Shown here piece by piece: positions 49,280-60,637 of a DNA stretch of 64,000 nt. Numbering within the stretch: position 1 is the stretch's first letter; every line of letters begins with the position of its first letter. Position numbers and translations under genes: made by a program. The DNA comes from Solanum dulcamara (Eukaryota > Streptophyta > Magnoliopsida > Solanales > Solanaceae). The stretch lies in NCBI RefSeq assembly GCF_947179165.1, contig NC_077242.1:45215097-45279096 (forward strand), read 5' to 3'. The notes under the pieces were generated by a model. The model saw only the letters and a list, made by a program, of their open reading frames with translations. It did no database searches and was not told the origin of the DNA.

Positions 49280-49640
49280 ATGAAAACCCCGACTCGGAGG
49301 TGGAAAGCAGTTAATATGTATTATAGTACGAGCTAACCTCACATTCTAAGGAACTATGAGCTCATACGGGCTATGGTAGATGGGCTAATAGAATCAACCC
49401 ATTCCCCTCCATTTAGGAGGGCATATTCAGATGAAGGTTATGCGATATGACATACTAGAGAAACAATAAGATTTCACGGAATTCCCAAATCTATTATCTC
49501 AGACAGGGAAGTTCAATTTACAGCTAACCGCTAGAAATCATTCTGCAAGAGATTGAGGAACACAAATGAATCTTAGTACGACATTTCGCCCTCTAATTAA
49601 GGGATAGGCCCAGATGTGATCCACTAAATTATTGATAAAG
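49280..49640 (+). pseudogene. Integrase core remnant of A1
   Basis: Plus-strand reading shows MVDGLIESTHSPPFRRAYS (usual form MVDRLTKSAHF), then a stop, RETIRFHGIPKSIISDREVQF with the catalytic-region aspartate, and a broken continuation. The stop in the middle is shared with A2, as is the altered IRFHG spacing. This shows copying of an already dead gene. Confidence 0.75.
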
Positions 49641-49879
49641 TAAAGCTTGCCCAGGAAAAACTATTAACAGCCTAGAGTCGGCAAAAAGGGGATACATTCG
49701 TCCTTCTTAGGTCATTTGTGGAATAGATAAAGCTATCTATGAGTGGGACCTATCATCCGATTTGAAACAATACATTCAGTTTTCACAGATCAATGCTCCG
49801 CAAGAATGTGAACAACGTTCCCAGAATATTTCCCGTGGATGAGGTCCACGTAACAGGGAGTTATCCTATGAGGGGCAGC

Positions 49880-50140
49880 CTATTTCCATTCGGGACCAGT
49901 AGATTAAACGGGTTGCGAACTAATGACATAGCTTCCGTTAAGGTACTGTAGTGGAATAAGAATCGTGAAGACGTAAATTGGGAGGTTGAAGAGGACATGA
50001 AACACAGGTGTCCGTACCTATTCCCAATGTCTACAGATAGCCCCCAGTCCTGGAAGTCGTATATTAATTACTTGGATGAAAATGTATGTTATTCCAGTAG
50101 AAAGGAATCTCTCTATGATCCGTATAAAGTCTTAAGAGAA
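49880..50140 (+). pseudogene. Polyprotein C-terminal (chromodomain-like) remnant of A1
   Basis: Contains RLNGLRTNDIASVKVL, an in-frame stop, then WNKNREDVNWEVEEDMKHR and CPYLFP. It corresponds to 21502-21843 of A2, where the stop is absent. The open frame 49997-50212 begins inside this block and runs into the LTR. Confidence 0.75.
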
Positions 50141-50148
50141 ATTTATTT

Positions 50149-50184
50149 AACATTCGGGGACGAATATTCTAAAGGGGGGAAGGA
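50149..50184 (+). promoter_or_regulatory. A1 polypurine tract and palindrome
   Basis: AAAGGGGGGAAGGA at 50171-50184 abuts TGTTATACCCC. The inverted repeat at 50149-50168 has one mismatch (CGAATATT). Confidence 0.87.
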
Positions 50185-53100
50185 TGTTATACCCCGTATT
50201 TTTGAACCTTGACACGTGTCCCTAATCGTCTTGAAAGTATCCATGAGACCCTTACTTTCCACACACACCAAACAACTCTAAGGAAAGAAGATTGTGATAC
50301 CTCACGAGAAAGAAGGTTGGAAATAGGGTCATAAGAGTCCGAAAAGAATTGGAGGCCAAGTGATGAGTCATAGGACTCGAGTTACCTACGTAAGCTACTA
50401 ACTTGGAAGTCTTACATATTTAAGCTACTGGAGTACGTACCAAGCTTGCAAAGCATGGATTACATAGGTTCCTAAAATAAGACGAGATTACGAACACACG
50501 AGAAAGGGGAAAAGACGATGCGTGGCAGCCAATAAGGAGGTGCCATGTGGAAGCACCTCAAGCAACTAGGTGACCTACCTGATTGGGGGTCAAGTTGGTG
50601 ACCCACCTACTTGAGTATGGGCCCCACAAAGACACGTGGCAACCTAGGAGACAAGGCAAGGATCCGTGGCCCAATAGGAGATAGACACGTGTCACCCTTA
50701 GGGGATGACACGTGTCACTTCTTGAGGAAATATATATGTGTGTGTTGATAACTATCAAGTCATTTTTCAGCCAAAACAAGTCCAAAAAAAGAGAGAAAAC
50801 GTGAGAGAGGGAGAACACCTATGGCAGCCATGGTTCAAGAAGAATTAAGGTACGTTCTTCACTTTTCTTCCGTAAATTAATTATCTACGGTGTTCCTCAA
50901 TTACGTGGAGGTGTATATATGTATATTACGATGCCTACGGAACCATATTTTCAGTTCTTCACTTGGAAAACTAAGATAAACTTAAAGAGAAAACGCTAGG
51001 GAATAGACCCGTTTTTGGAGGGGACAGTTGTCAGTAATATTGGTATAACTTCTTGTGTATAGCATAGTTTCGAGTGATTCAATATGTTTTAGAAATTTAT
51101 TTCATAGTTCTATAACTTGTATTTAGACTTTAAAATCCAGTTTTGCTTTTAGCTTCGCAAAAAAGGGTGATGAAGTGTAGAGGAGGTACTGCCCAGATTT
51201 TGGTTTTGGAAATCTTACACAGATTATTGTTGGTGTTTTGGGCATATCTTTTTGTAAAAAATTGATGTATGGGTGATTCTAAATTGTATGCAACCCTAAA
51301 ACACATGTCTATAACTTTCATGAAGGATGTAAATCCCGTTTCCCTCCATTACCCCTTCGAAACAAAGCGACAAGGTAAAATGGTAAGCTGTCCAGAATTC
51401 ACATTTTGATAGTTTTGAGTGAGTTGTTGCTGCAGGGGTGTAATGTATTGTTGCAGGGCCTAAATGCATTCTAAAAGGGATGTGTATTCTGTTGGTTTCA
51501 GCCACACGACCCCTCGTTGCATATAATAAAAGGCATTACAAAATAAAGGCTAGACGCCCTATTGTAATATTGTATTTTTGAATAAGTCGTTTGGAGTTTA
51601 TGTTGTATATTATTGGTGTGAATTATTGTAGGTTATTTTTGTTGGTTGGATTTATGTCTTAGGGACCTAATTGGAAATTTGGATAGGGCACATTATAGGA
51701 GAGGTGCTGCCCAATTTTCGTTAACACCTTAACAAACTAAAAAACTAGTCGAGGAAACGACTAAGAAAATAGATTCCATTGATGCTAAGGTGTAACCTAA
51801 GAGCTGGAAAGTTCAGAAGGGTTGATATTCATATTACATTTATGTTGGATAGGTTCAAAGGACGATGAATCGAACAGGATAAGGAATAACTCAGACAAGG
51901 TATATGAAGCTTTCTTTTGGCGTATTTTTGGAATAAATATGTAGAGCTATTCTTCTTTTCTTTTGGCATGTCTTAGATATAAGTTATAAATGTTATGTAT
52001 ATGATATTTGGTATTCAATCCATTCGTAAAGCCCTAAGTATGAGTCGAGACTCTTGTTTACTTCTTGATATTAGAACTTCTGCAACAGCTGAGTCATTGC
52101 CTTTTTGTCTTCTATGTGATGAAAACTAGTACATGTAAAGCCTATTTCTTCTTTCCTTTGGAATGGCTTAATTTTAAGTGAAATGGTATATGATATAGGT
52201 TTAGAGGTAATTCCATTTATGAGCTCTGATTGTAACTCGTGACTTATAGTCACTCCTGAACATTAAGAGTCTGAAAGTAGTCAAACTACTATTCTCGAGC
52301 CTGCTATATAATGAATAGTAAGTAGAGGTACCAGCTGCTCTTTTTAGAGACTTTGAAATGATAAATGCCGTTGATTTCATGAGTTGAGTCTTTGACTAGA
52401 TAAATTGTGTTTCTAATTCCATAGACTATATTTATGATTGCATAAATTGTGTGGCATTATTCTGATGCATGTTTGTGATCCCTGAAGCCCCAACTGATGT
52501 AAGCCCTAATGACATCTAAAGGGATACCTCGGATAATTACTCCCCTAGTCTTCAGGTGAAGGTTCACTTGACTGTTTCATCCTGTCTCAGATAATGACTT
52601 AGCTGCATATGATTTCTTACTACTCTACTCATGCATACTGTAACTCATCCTTCCTCAAGTCCCACGATGGGCAGGGAACATTATCGTGCACAGTGTTACT
52701 ACTTTTTTCACCGCGTCCAGGGCCGGATGTGTATAGTTCCACGCACGAAGAGACGATGCCGTACGTGAGGTGTGATATATATTATATGTTATGACAATAC
52801 AATTATTCACCGAGTCCCGGGCCGGCTATAATATGATAGTATATGTGGTGAAATAAGGAAGGAACACCGAGTCCCTCCTTAGAGGGCCGGGTATATATGT
52901 ATATTATGATGGTACGCTATAGATGTACACCACTCCATTCACCGAGTCCCTCACTAAAGGGGTCGGATACTTTATGTAGGCATGCATATGAGATTAGAGT
53001 GATACATTTGCGACCCCGAGCCCCGTAGTGAACCAGATGTAATACGATGACATACATGATAAGATTATACCGTATACGATAATATGATACCGTATATGAT

Positions 53101-53861
53101 GATATGATACCATATACAATGATTTGATGAAATGAAATACATGATGATACGATGACATATGAATATGAGAAAATGATTATGGCACCGAGTTCACTAGAGG
53201 GCCGGGCACAACATATGATGATGTGTATGATTTACGTGTCCTAAGGTGCAGGTACAGTAATTCGTTAAATTGTTATACTTGTCCCCTGTATCCCTATTTC
53301 AGTTATGGTCTCAGTTACGATGTGTTATGCTTTACATACTCAGTACATATATCGTACTGACCCCCCTTTTCTCGGGGGGCTGCGTTTCATGCCCACAAGT
53401 ACAGATGTTCATTCTGGAGATCCGTCAGCTTAGGAGTTCCTCTCAGCTATGTCGGAAGAGATTCACTATTCTAAAGCCTAATTTTTTATACTGGTCACTA
53501 AATGTATATATATTTGTACATTCAGGGGTACTGCGGGGGCCCTGTCCCACCATATGTTACTGTTGATATTCCTAAAGGTCTGTAGATATATGAATGTGGG
53601 TTTTTTATAAGTTTGTTTTGACGGTGCCTATATGGCATTTTGTAAATATTTTGTTATGTTGTGGCAGCCTCATCGGTGCGTGCCCTTTCATGATACGACA
53701 CGAATGAAAGAGGCTACAGGTATATGAAAAAGTTTTAAACTATTGAAGTTTTTGTGTATAGTATCACATCACACACGGTTCAACTTAAGTGTAGCTGATA
53801 AACATGCGTAAGAGGGTCCAGGTCGGACCCTAGTCGCGGCCTACAGGGTTGGGTTGTGACA
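50185..53861 (+). repeat. A1 3' LTR
   Basis: It starts TGTTATACCCCGT and ends GGTTGTGACA. Matches the 5' LTR over its full length. Differences include three rather than two units of the 20-base repeat at 53061-53120, which accounts for part of the length difference. Confidence 0.92.
53061..53120 (+). repeat. 20-bp minisatellite in A1 3' LTR
   Basis: Three 20-base units with the core GATACCGTATACGAT: 53061-53080, 53081-53100, 53101-53120. The A1 5' LTR (about 46431-46472) and A5 (63641-63680) have two. Confidence 0.88.
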
Positions 53862-53866
53862 TAGGT

Positions 53867-56757
53867 AACCTTTGATCGAAGGAGCAGGGACTAATATCGT
53901 TAATCCATAAGTAACATTCCCTCCAGATTCATCTGGTGCTGGAGTGCGAAGTGAGTCTTGTAGTCCTGGTCATATTGTGGAATTTTCGACCTTGGGTATT
54001 GCTTTTTGTCATTCATAAATTACATCAACTGGTACCCTTACCTTTTGGGGTTTTGCTTTTTTGCCCTCAAAGTTGGCTGCCAAGTGGTGTCGAAAATCCC
54101 TCGCCCACTGGCCTATCTAGTCATTCTGCGGTTTTCCTCTTATTTACAGGTTCTATATTGAAGAGTTGTGGCATTTGAGTGCGTCGTCAGTTAGCAGTTA
54201 GCTAATCCTTTTTGTTTTGCTTAAGCTCTTGTTACAATTGTCTTAACGTATCTTATAATACTCTGGGTACATAATCTCATATCGTTTCTCTACCGCTAGT
54301 TTAGATTCTTCCATCTCGCGCGATCACACCAGTATTAACGCATTAAGTTCCATCAGAATTTCGAAGTTAAGCGTGCTGGGGCGAGAGTAATGTTGGGATA
54401 GGTGACCTCCCTGGGAATTCTTCATGTCGCGTTTCATTGTAATCCTTGCTATAATGTGTGGGGCACTCAACTTAGCTCCAGATTTACCTCAGCGTTGTCT
54501 TTTGAGTCTTTATGTTTTGCCCTGTCCTTTTGTATGTTATCTTGCATCTAGTATCGGCGTAGACCTTTATCTCCACTATCCTCTATTCACTTTGTGTTCT
54601 CCTCATTTTCTACCACAGGAGGCTTTTTATTCCTTTTTCTTTGGTTATTTATCTATCACAACATCATTTGCGACTAACTCTATAACCAATATTTTGTCTT
54701 TTGGTCTAGCATATTTTCATTATCCTTCGTAATGTCTCTTAAGTTGGTTGATATCCTTTCATGGTTACACTCTTTTGTTTTTATATGCAGCCGTCTTCTA
54801 GTGTTATGCTGTTCAGGGTTTCATCACAAACTTCTTAACGCTGCCTGATGTAGCATTCTGGCTTCCATCCAATTATTGGTAGCTTTCGGACCTTTCCAAC
54901 TTGGTTCAGCAAGATATCTTATCGAAGTTTAGACGTCTATCTCACATATATTGCTATATCAATTGCCTCTTCCTACCTTTGCCATTTTCTCATTAACTTC
55001 CCCCCTTTAGAGGGTACTCGTACTTTCATCTGCTTGTACCTTGCTCTATGTCTGTTTGTCCAGTCTCAATTTCTCCCAATCTCTTCCTCCAATCTACTTG
55101 GTACTGCATCATGTCTCTGTCAATTTGCATATTTTATAATCGGACTATCCGCATACGGAGCCTTGGCTAAATTATGAAGTGACGAGAACCTTTCCTTATT
55201 TAATGTGATGTCCTGTCTACTAATCGGTACTTGAATAATGTGACCCAAGGAACAACTCATCCAAGGCCACCTTCTACTTTTCCTTTTCCCAGAATTACTT
55301 TGCACCTGTAGTCGTTCCAATTCCAATTAGATAGTGCTAGTATTCCGATGATAACTATTTAAGGTTTTCTTGAAGTAGTAGATTTATCCCAACTTATATC
55401 CTTTGCTTCTTGGGGAGAATAGAAGTTGCGCTATTTGTTCCTTAAGTTTGCCATCCTCGTCCCTTGAGGGTTCCAATATTTTTGGGGCGACGTGGTGTAC
55501 ATGCGTCATTTTTGTATCTTAAGCTCCATGCTTTTACTGCGTTTCCAACGCAGTCTTTTAACTTAGTCAACGCATACTAAGTGCGCCTTACTAGTGGTCC
55601 CACTTTATCCCTATATACTTGTATCACACTGTTCAATTCATACTTACATATCCCCTTTTTAATTCGTATTCGCGTTCAGTTCCTGACATCTCTTTGAGGT
55701 GCTTCTATTACAAGTTCTTTCCCCAATTAGTCGGTGGAAAATTATAAATTATTATCATAAACCATTTTTCAACCATTGTTAGAAGAAACCAGAACCTTTT
55801 AAACATCACAGTACTTCCCTTTTAATACTTGCCCGACCTGGTCTCCTTCGAGGTTTATCCTCGAGTTAGGAACAACCTATCTAATTTATAATTAGGAGTT
55901 GGGGGCTTGGTACTTTCAAAATGAGTGAAGCTCAATTACTGGACATCTTACCTTTCAAACTAAGCTTCTTTTTTTTTTCTACAGCATAATTACGATTGGA
56001 GATACTGTGGTCTGAACTGTACTGCTCAGACAGAATTTTGTTTTTCCGAGATAAACTCCCCCAAGTAAAGAGGGTATCCCTTATCGACGACATGAATAGT
56101 ATCTCTTACATCTTTAATTTAGCATCCTATAGGTACCCGGTATCCATTTCCAAGATATGTTATAAACTATGTTTTATTCCTTTCTTCTTGTATTGGGAAA
56201 ATTTCGACAGAGTTTCCATTACACTTCTTACTATCCCAAAACCTGTACGCAAAAAATACCAACAATGCCTCACAGGGCCAACATATATATATACATATAA
56301 TATCACAGCCGCACATGGCTTTCAATGTCATCTCATATCGCAACCACACAGGGCTTTCAACGTCAACCATAATATAAAAATACTGGACTTACCTCATATG
56401 TCCAAATTCAAACTGCATCTGTTGCACTTTCTGTATGCTTTCCTTTTAGGTTTCAACTTTACATTTCAATAGTACTTCAATACCTTACCTGACGGATATC
56501 TTCTGTGGCTTTACTTTACTTACCTGCATGCTTCGTAACTTTCCATGTCGTCAATTACTTCCTTCTATTGATGTCGTCCTTCTGTTAAGATCCAAGGTTA
56601 GTATAAGGAATTTTCCTATGACTCGGATCTAAAGCACGATCACAGATGTAGAAGAAAGGTAATGTCCTAAATGTCCTATAGCTTTTTGTTTATAGATGTG
56701 GCGCGCAACACATCGATAATCAAGACTCTACTAGACATGGTCTGCAGACACTCCAAG
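53867..56757 (-). other. B2 internal region after A1 insertion
   Basis: Matches B1 30760-33550 in reverse. Contains the 5S-derived segment, the leader repeats (56260-56370) and CTTACCTGCATGCTTCG near 56520, the complement of the donor-like site. No open frame of a known protein is present. Confidence 0.65.
54318..54436 (+). pseudogene. 5S rRNA-derived sequence in B2 (antisense to element)
   Basis: The plus strand reads GCGATCACACCAGTATTAACG, GAAGTTAAGCGTGCTGGGGC, GAGAGTAATGTTGGGATAGG, GTGACCTCCCTGGGAATTCT and a 3' end TCATGTCGCG: near full-length 5S with scattered changes. B2 is on the minus strand, so the 5S is antisense to it, as in B1. It lies about 2.35 kb from the 5' LTR. Confidence 0.87.
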
Positions 56758-56777
56758 GATGAACTGCTCTGATACCA
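56758..56777 (-). promoter_or_regulatory. B2 primer binding site
   Basis: The minus strand gives TGGTATCAGAGCAGTTC, 4 bases from the LTR end. Match to initiator tRNA-Met over 12 bases. Confidence 0.88.
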
Positions 56778-56781
56778 CTTC

Positions 56782-59700
56782 TGTCACGACCCAACCCCGT
56801 AAGCCGCGACTGGGGTCCGACCTGGACCCCCCCGTATACATATCTATCAGCTGTGGTCATATTGAACTGTAAATAAAACAATATCATGTAACAGAGCCCC
56901 ACTGGCGATAACATTTTCATAAACCTGTAGCCCTTTTTGTTTGAATCACAACATGATAGGGCACGCAAGCCGACAAGGCTGCCATAACATAATAACATAT
57001 ATCATATATCATGTAGAACCAGCTGAATCAAACTGACATATACAACCCACATATATATGTCTGCAGACCTCTAAAAATATAAATGACAACATATGGCGGG
57101 ACAGGGCCCCCGCCATACCCCTGAATGGACAAAACAATTTTATACATCAGTGGACAGTATCAAAAACTAGGCCCCGATACAATGGAGCCTCTTCCAGCTG
57201 AGCTGTATGGAATCCTGAGCTGACGGACTCTCAAAACCTGTATCTGTACCTGCGGGCATGAACGCAGCCCCCCAAAAAAGGGGGCTCAATACGACATATG
57301 TACTGAGTATGTAAAATGTAACATAATACACTGGAGGTATATTTGAAATAGAGAAGGAGGGGAACAAATTATCAAATCGAAGACATGTACGTGTACTTTG
57401 TGAATCACAAAAGCATGCATGCTCAATTTATACAATATAGCCGACCCTTTCAGGGACCTGGCGAATCACATCTGTAGGACCATCATAGGCCCGGTGCTAT
57501 CACCACCCTTTTTCAATACATCATTATCATACATATATATATACGTACCCGACCCTCTAAGTAAGGGCTCGGTGAATAATGCAGTGAGTTGTACACGATA
57601 ACGGACTTGGCTTGGGACTCGGTGAAAGAAGTGTTACAGTATACATGAGTAGAGTAGTGAATAACTATATGCAATTTAAATCATTATCAGAGAACCGATA
57701 GAATAAGAAAGTTGAGCTTTTGTTTAAGGACCCGAGTAACGAAGTAGTCATCTCGAGCGTCCTCTAAATGCCATTATAATCTATCTCAAAAGTAATCTCG
57801 GGGACCCTAGACCTGTATTAACGTAGGGCCAAATCATTTATGGAATAAAAACACATCTCGTATAGTCTTTACGACTCGGAGCATGTACAGTTGGTACCTC
57901 TTTAACGTATAGAAGTTTCCAGGAAAATAGTTCAACTACTATCAGAGTTCGATATTCAAAAGTAAATAGGAGATGTTAAAAATGGAGTTACCCCGGAGCT
58001 CAGATCATATTCAACTTACAACTAAGACAAGGACATGCCCAAAAGAAGAAAGAGAATAAGCTCTATATAGTGTGTACTTTCCCCTAGGTGATCTGCATAG
58101 ACATATTCCGTACCCGGCCCATCATGGTTCTCGGTGAACCACTATGGCGTCGTAATCTCATTTGTTGTATCAAATACATCTCAATGGAAAGGAGAGATAG
58201 CTTCTCCTACACTACATTCTAACACATAAAAGCCCTACTAGGCAATACTTAATCTTTACAGGAACTCTAATACTGAACAGTGGATAGGGGTTATGAGGCG
58301 TACTTGGAATTCTGGGAATGGAATTATCCCCACACTTCAGATATAATTCACTTAAGGCTAAACATTGCCAAAAGGAAAGAAAGATAGTTGTACGCACTTA
58401 TACCAAAAACATGCCAAAAGAAAGTTCCACATACCTCTTGTGAGTTACTCTTTATCCCGTTTGCCTCGTCGTCCTTTGAACCTATTCAACATGAAAGTAA
58501 AACGAATATCAAAAAATCTTAGCTTTCCAGCATCTTAGGTTGCACCGTAGCATTCCTCGAATCTATTTTCTTGTGCATCTCTTCGACTAGTTCTTTAATT
58601 AGGTAAGGCGTTAACGAAAATTGGGCAGCACCTCTCCTATAATGTGCCCTATCCGAATTTCCAATCACACCCTTAATAACTACATCCAACCAACAACAAC
58701 AACCTGCAACATATATACAAGCAATTCACACCAACAATACACAATACAAACCCCAAACAACTAACTCAAAACTATCAAAACGTGAATTCTGGACAGCTTA
58801 CTATTTTACCTTGTCGCTTCGTTTCGAAGGGGTAATTGAGGGAAATAGGATTTATTTCCTCCATGAAAGTTATAGACATGCGTCTTAGGGTAGTATACAA
58901 TTTATAATCACCCCTACATCAATTATTTACAAAAAGATATGCTCAAAACACCAACAGCAGTCCGTGTAAGATTTCCAAAACCAACATCTGGGCAGTACCT
59001 CCTCTACACTTCATCACCCTTTTTTGAGAAGATAAAAGTAAAACTGGATTTTAAAGTCTAAATGAAAGTTATATACCTATGAAATACCTTTCCAAAATAT
59101 ATTGAATCACCCAAAACGAATCTTTACAAAAAACGTTATACCAATATTACTAACTACTATCCCTTCTAAAAACGGGTTTGTTAACTAGTTTTTAACGTTT
59201 TCCCTCTTTGTTCTTTCAACTTTCTCTCAAGTTCCAAGCTGAAGAATTAATTCTGTAGACATCGTAAGATACATATATACACCTCCATGTGATTGAGGAA
59301 CACCGTAGATAATTAATTCACAGAGGAAAATTGGAAAAGTTACCTTTAATCTTCCAAACCCATGGCTGCCTTTCTCTCACGTTTCTCTCTTATTATGGTT
59401 GCTGGAGTTTCTGCTCCAAATGGAATAAGGATGACTTAATAGTCATCCAAGTACACATATATACCCCTCTTTAGAAGGTGTCATGTGGCATCCCCTTAGG
59501 GGTGACACGTGGCATCCCCCTAGGATGCCACCTATGCTCATGCGGCCTATCACATGCCACCATATGGAAGCAGGGTCCACCCCCCCAAGCAGGTAGGTGA
59601 GTCACCTGCTTGCTTTTCACCTGCTTGCTTGAGGTGCTTGCTTTTCACCTGCTTGCTTGTCACCTGCTTGCTTCACTTTCATATGTTTGGAAACTAGTTT

Positions 59701-60028
59701 TTGCTCCCTCTCGTAGGCTCATCACCTCACCTTATTTTAAGAGCCTATGTAATCCGTGCTACGCAGGTTTGGTATGTCCTCCAGTAGCTCAAGTATATAA
59801 GACTTTTATATTAATATCTTACATAGGTAAATTGAGTCCTAAGACTCATTACTTGGCCTCCAATTCCTTCTGGATTCTTACGACTCTATTTCCAACCTTC
59901 CCTACTATGGGGTATCATATTTTCCCTTCCTTAGAGTTGGTTGATAGTGTCGTAGATTATCTGGCTCACATGCTAACTTCTAAGAAACTTTAAGAGAAAT
60001 TTTGAGTTTAAAAGTATGTGGTGTAACA
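56782..60028 (-). repeat. B2 5' LTR, 3247 bp
   Basis: Plus-strand ends TGTCACGACCC and GGTGTAACA, then the CCTAA duplication. Contains the shared module (58770-59210), GGCAGCCATGGG on the minus strand near 59360, and the CAAGCAGGTGAC repeats near 59590-59670 (minus). The frame 59610-59993 is LTR sequence. Confidence 0.92.
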
Positions 60029-60033
60029 CCTAA

Positions 60034-60431
60034 GGATTGAAAAGCAGAACCCAAAAGATAGAATGCCAGTTAAAGTTCTGGAAAGAATCGAGAAGGACTA
60101 TACAAGGCTAACGATTCTCAAATTATCAACGTCATTACGCACCCATTTTATACTCTGTATATGGTTTATTGTAAGTAGGATAATGAATCAGCCCATTTGC
60201 TTCCAATCAAGAGCACCTATGCTGCTGAAATTAGGGGGAGTTATAGAACATGGAGATGGTAAAGTTCCGTGAGGTTTCCCCAGTTAATATCTCAGATAGA
60301 GGGACTTTAATTATGATTAACGTCTATAGATCAGTCCAAGAAGAGATTGGGAGCACAGATAGGTCTTTGTACCGCATTTTCCCTCGAGCTGCTGAACAGA
60401 CTGAGCATACTATCAGACATTAGAAGATATA
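60034..60431 (+). pseudogene. Integrase remnant at the end of B1
   Basis: It continues the B1 internal region broken at 34084. In shifting plus-strand frames I read SAHLLPIKSTYAA-like, VRFREVSPVNISDRGTL-like and FPRAAEQTEHTIRH-like blocks. These correspond to integrase core blocks usually reading SAHFLPV, HGVPVSIISDRG and FHPQTDGQAERTIQ. It stops within that helix (near GAAGATATAG) where the MITE-like sequence begins. Confidence 0.7.
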
Positions 60432-60637
60432 GAGCCAGTTTGGATGGGCTTAAAAAAGTAACTTTTATGTATAAAGTGCTTTTAGAACTTTAAAGTGCTG
60501 AAAGTTATTTTTATAAATAAGCAGTTGAGTGTTTGGATAAAAGTGCTTAAATAAGGAAAATTATGTGAATTTTAGGGTTAAAAGAATAAAAAGGTTAGTT
60601 TGAGAATTTAGTTAAAATATAAGGGATATAAAAATAA
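60432..60637. mobile_element. MITE-like AT-rich sequence, interrupted
   Basis: It begins GAGCCAGTTTGGATGGGCTT and contains TAAAGTGCTTTTAGAAC, AAGTGCTG, GTTTGGATAAAAGTGC and long A/T stretches, a style typical of non-autonomous DNA elements in Solanaceae. There is no coding sequence. The 3' half is absent because a type A LTR inserts at 60638. I cannot see both ends, so family and target duplication remain open. Confidence 0.5.

Larger units (their letters stand above)
43547..53861 (+). mobile_element. Element A1: complete type A LTR retrotransposon, non-autonomous
   Basis: Plus strand, LTRs 43547-47213 (3667 bp) and 50185-53861 (3677 bp), perfect duplication TAGGT (43542-43546, 53862-53866). 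PBS and polypurine tract are in place. The internal region is only 2971 bp, shorter than one LTR, and lacks Gag. It carries leader repeats, a 5S-derived segment, an integrase remnant and a polyprotein tail. B1 shows the same target site unoccupied at 33551. Confidence 0.93.
34085..60028 (-). mobile_element. Element B2: complete B-type LTR retrotransposon with nested A1 and A3
   Basis: Perfect 5-base duplication CCTAA (34080-34084 and 60029-60033), minus-strand orientation. 5' LTR 56782-60028 (3247 bp), PBS at 56758-56777, internal region split by A1, polypurine tract at 42092, and 3' LTR split by A3. Removing A1, A3 and a 205-base duplicated segment gives LTRs of about 3.23 and 3.25 kb and an internal region of 4.4 kb. 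The internal region is decayed pol plus a 5S-derived segment; no intact protein remains. Confidence 0.92.
16909..60431 (+). mobile_element. Element B1: B-type retrotransposon, heavily interrupted and 3'-incomplete
   Basis: 5' LTR at 16909-18010 and 28798-30755 (split by A2), PBS at 30760, internal region 30756-34084 and 60034-60431 (split by B2). The internal region is decayed pol, ending in an integrase remnant. It stops at a MITE-like sequence before reaching the polypurine tract or a 3' LTR. The LTR at 60638 is type A and cannot be its partner. Without the insertions, about 6.8 kb is present. Confidence 0.8.

Noticed and set aside
32984..54436. Cassandra TRIM elements as source of the 5S segments
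   Set aside because: Cassandra carries 5S in short LTRs of an element under 1 kb. Here the 5S lies in the internal region of about 8-11 kb elements and the LTRs lack it.
30756..56781. A single very large palindrome (30.8-34.1 kb against 53.9-56.8 kb)
   Set aside because: Explained by two B-type elements, B1 and B2, in opposite orientation, one nested in the other.
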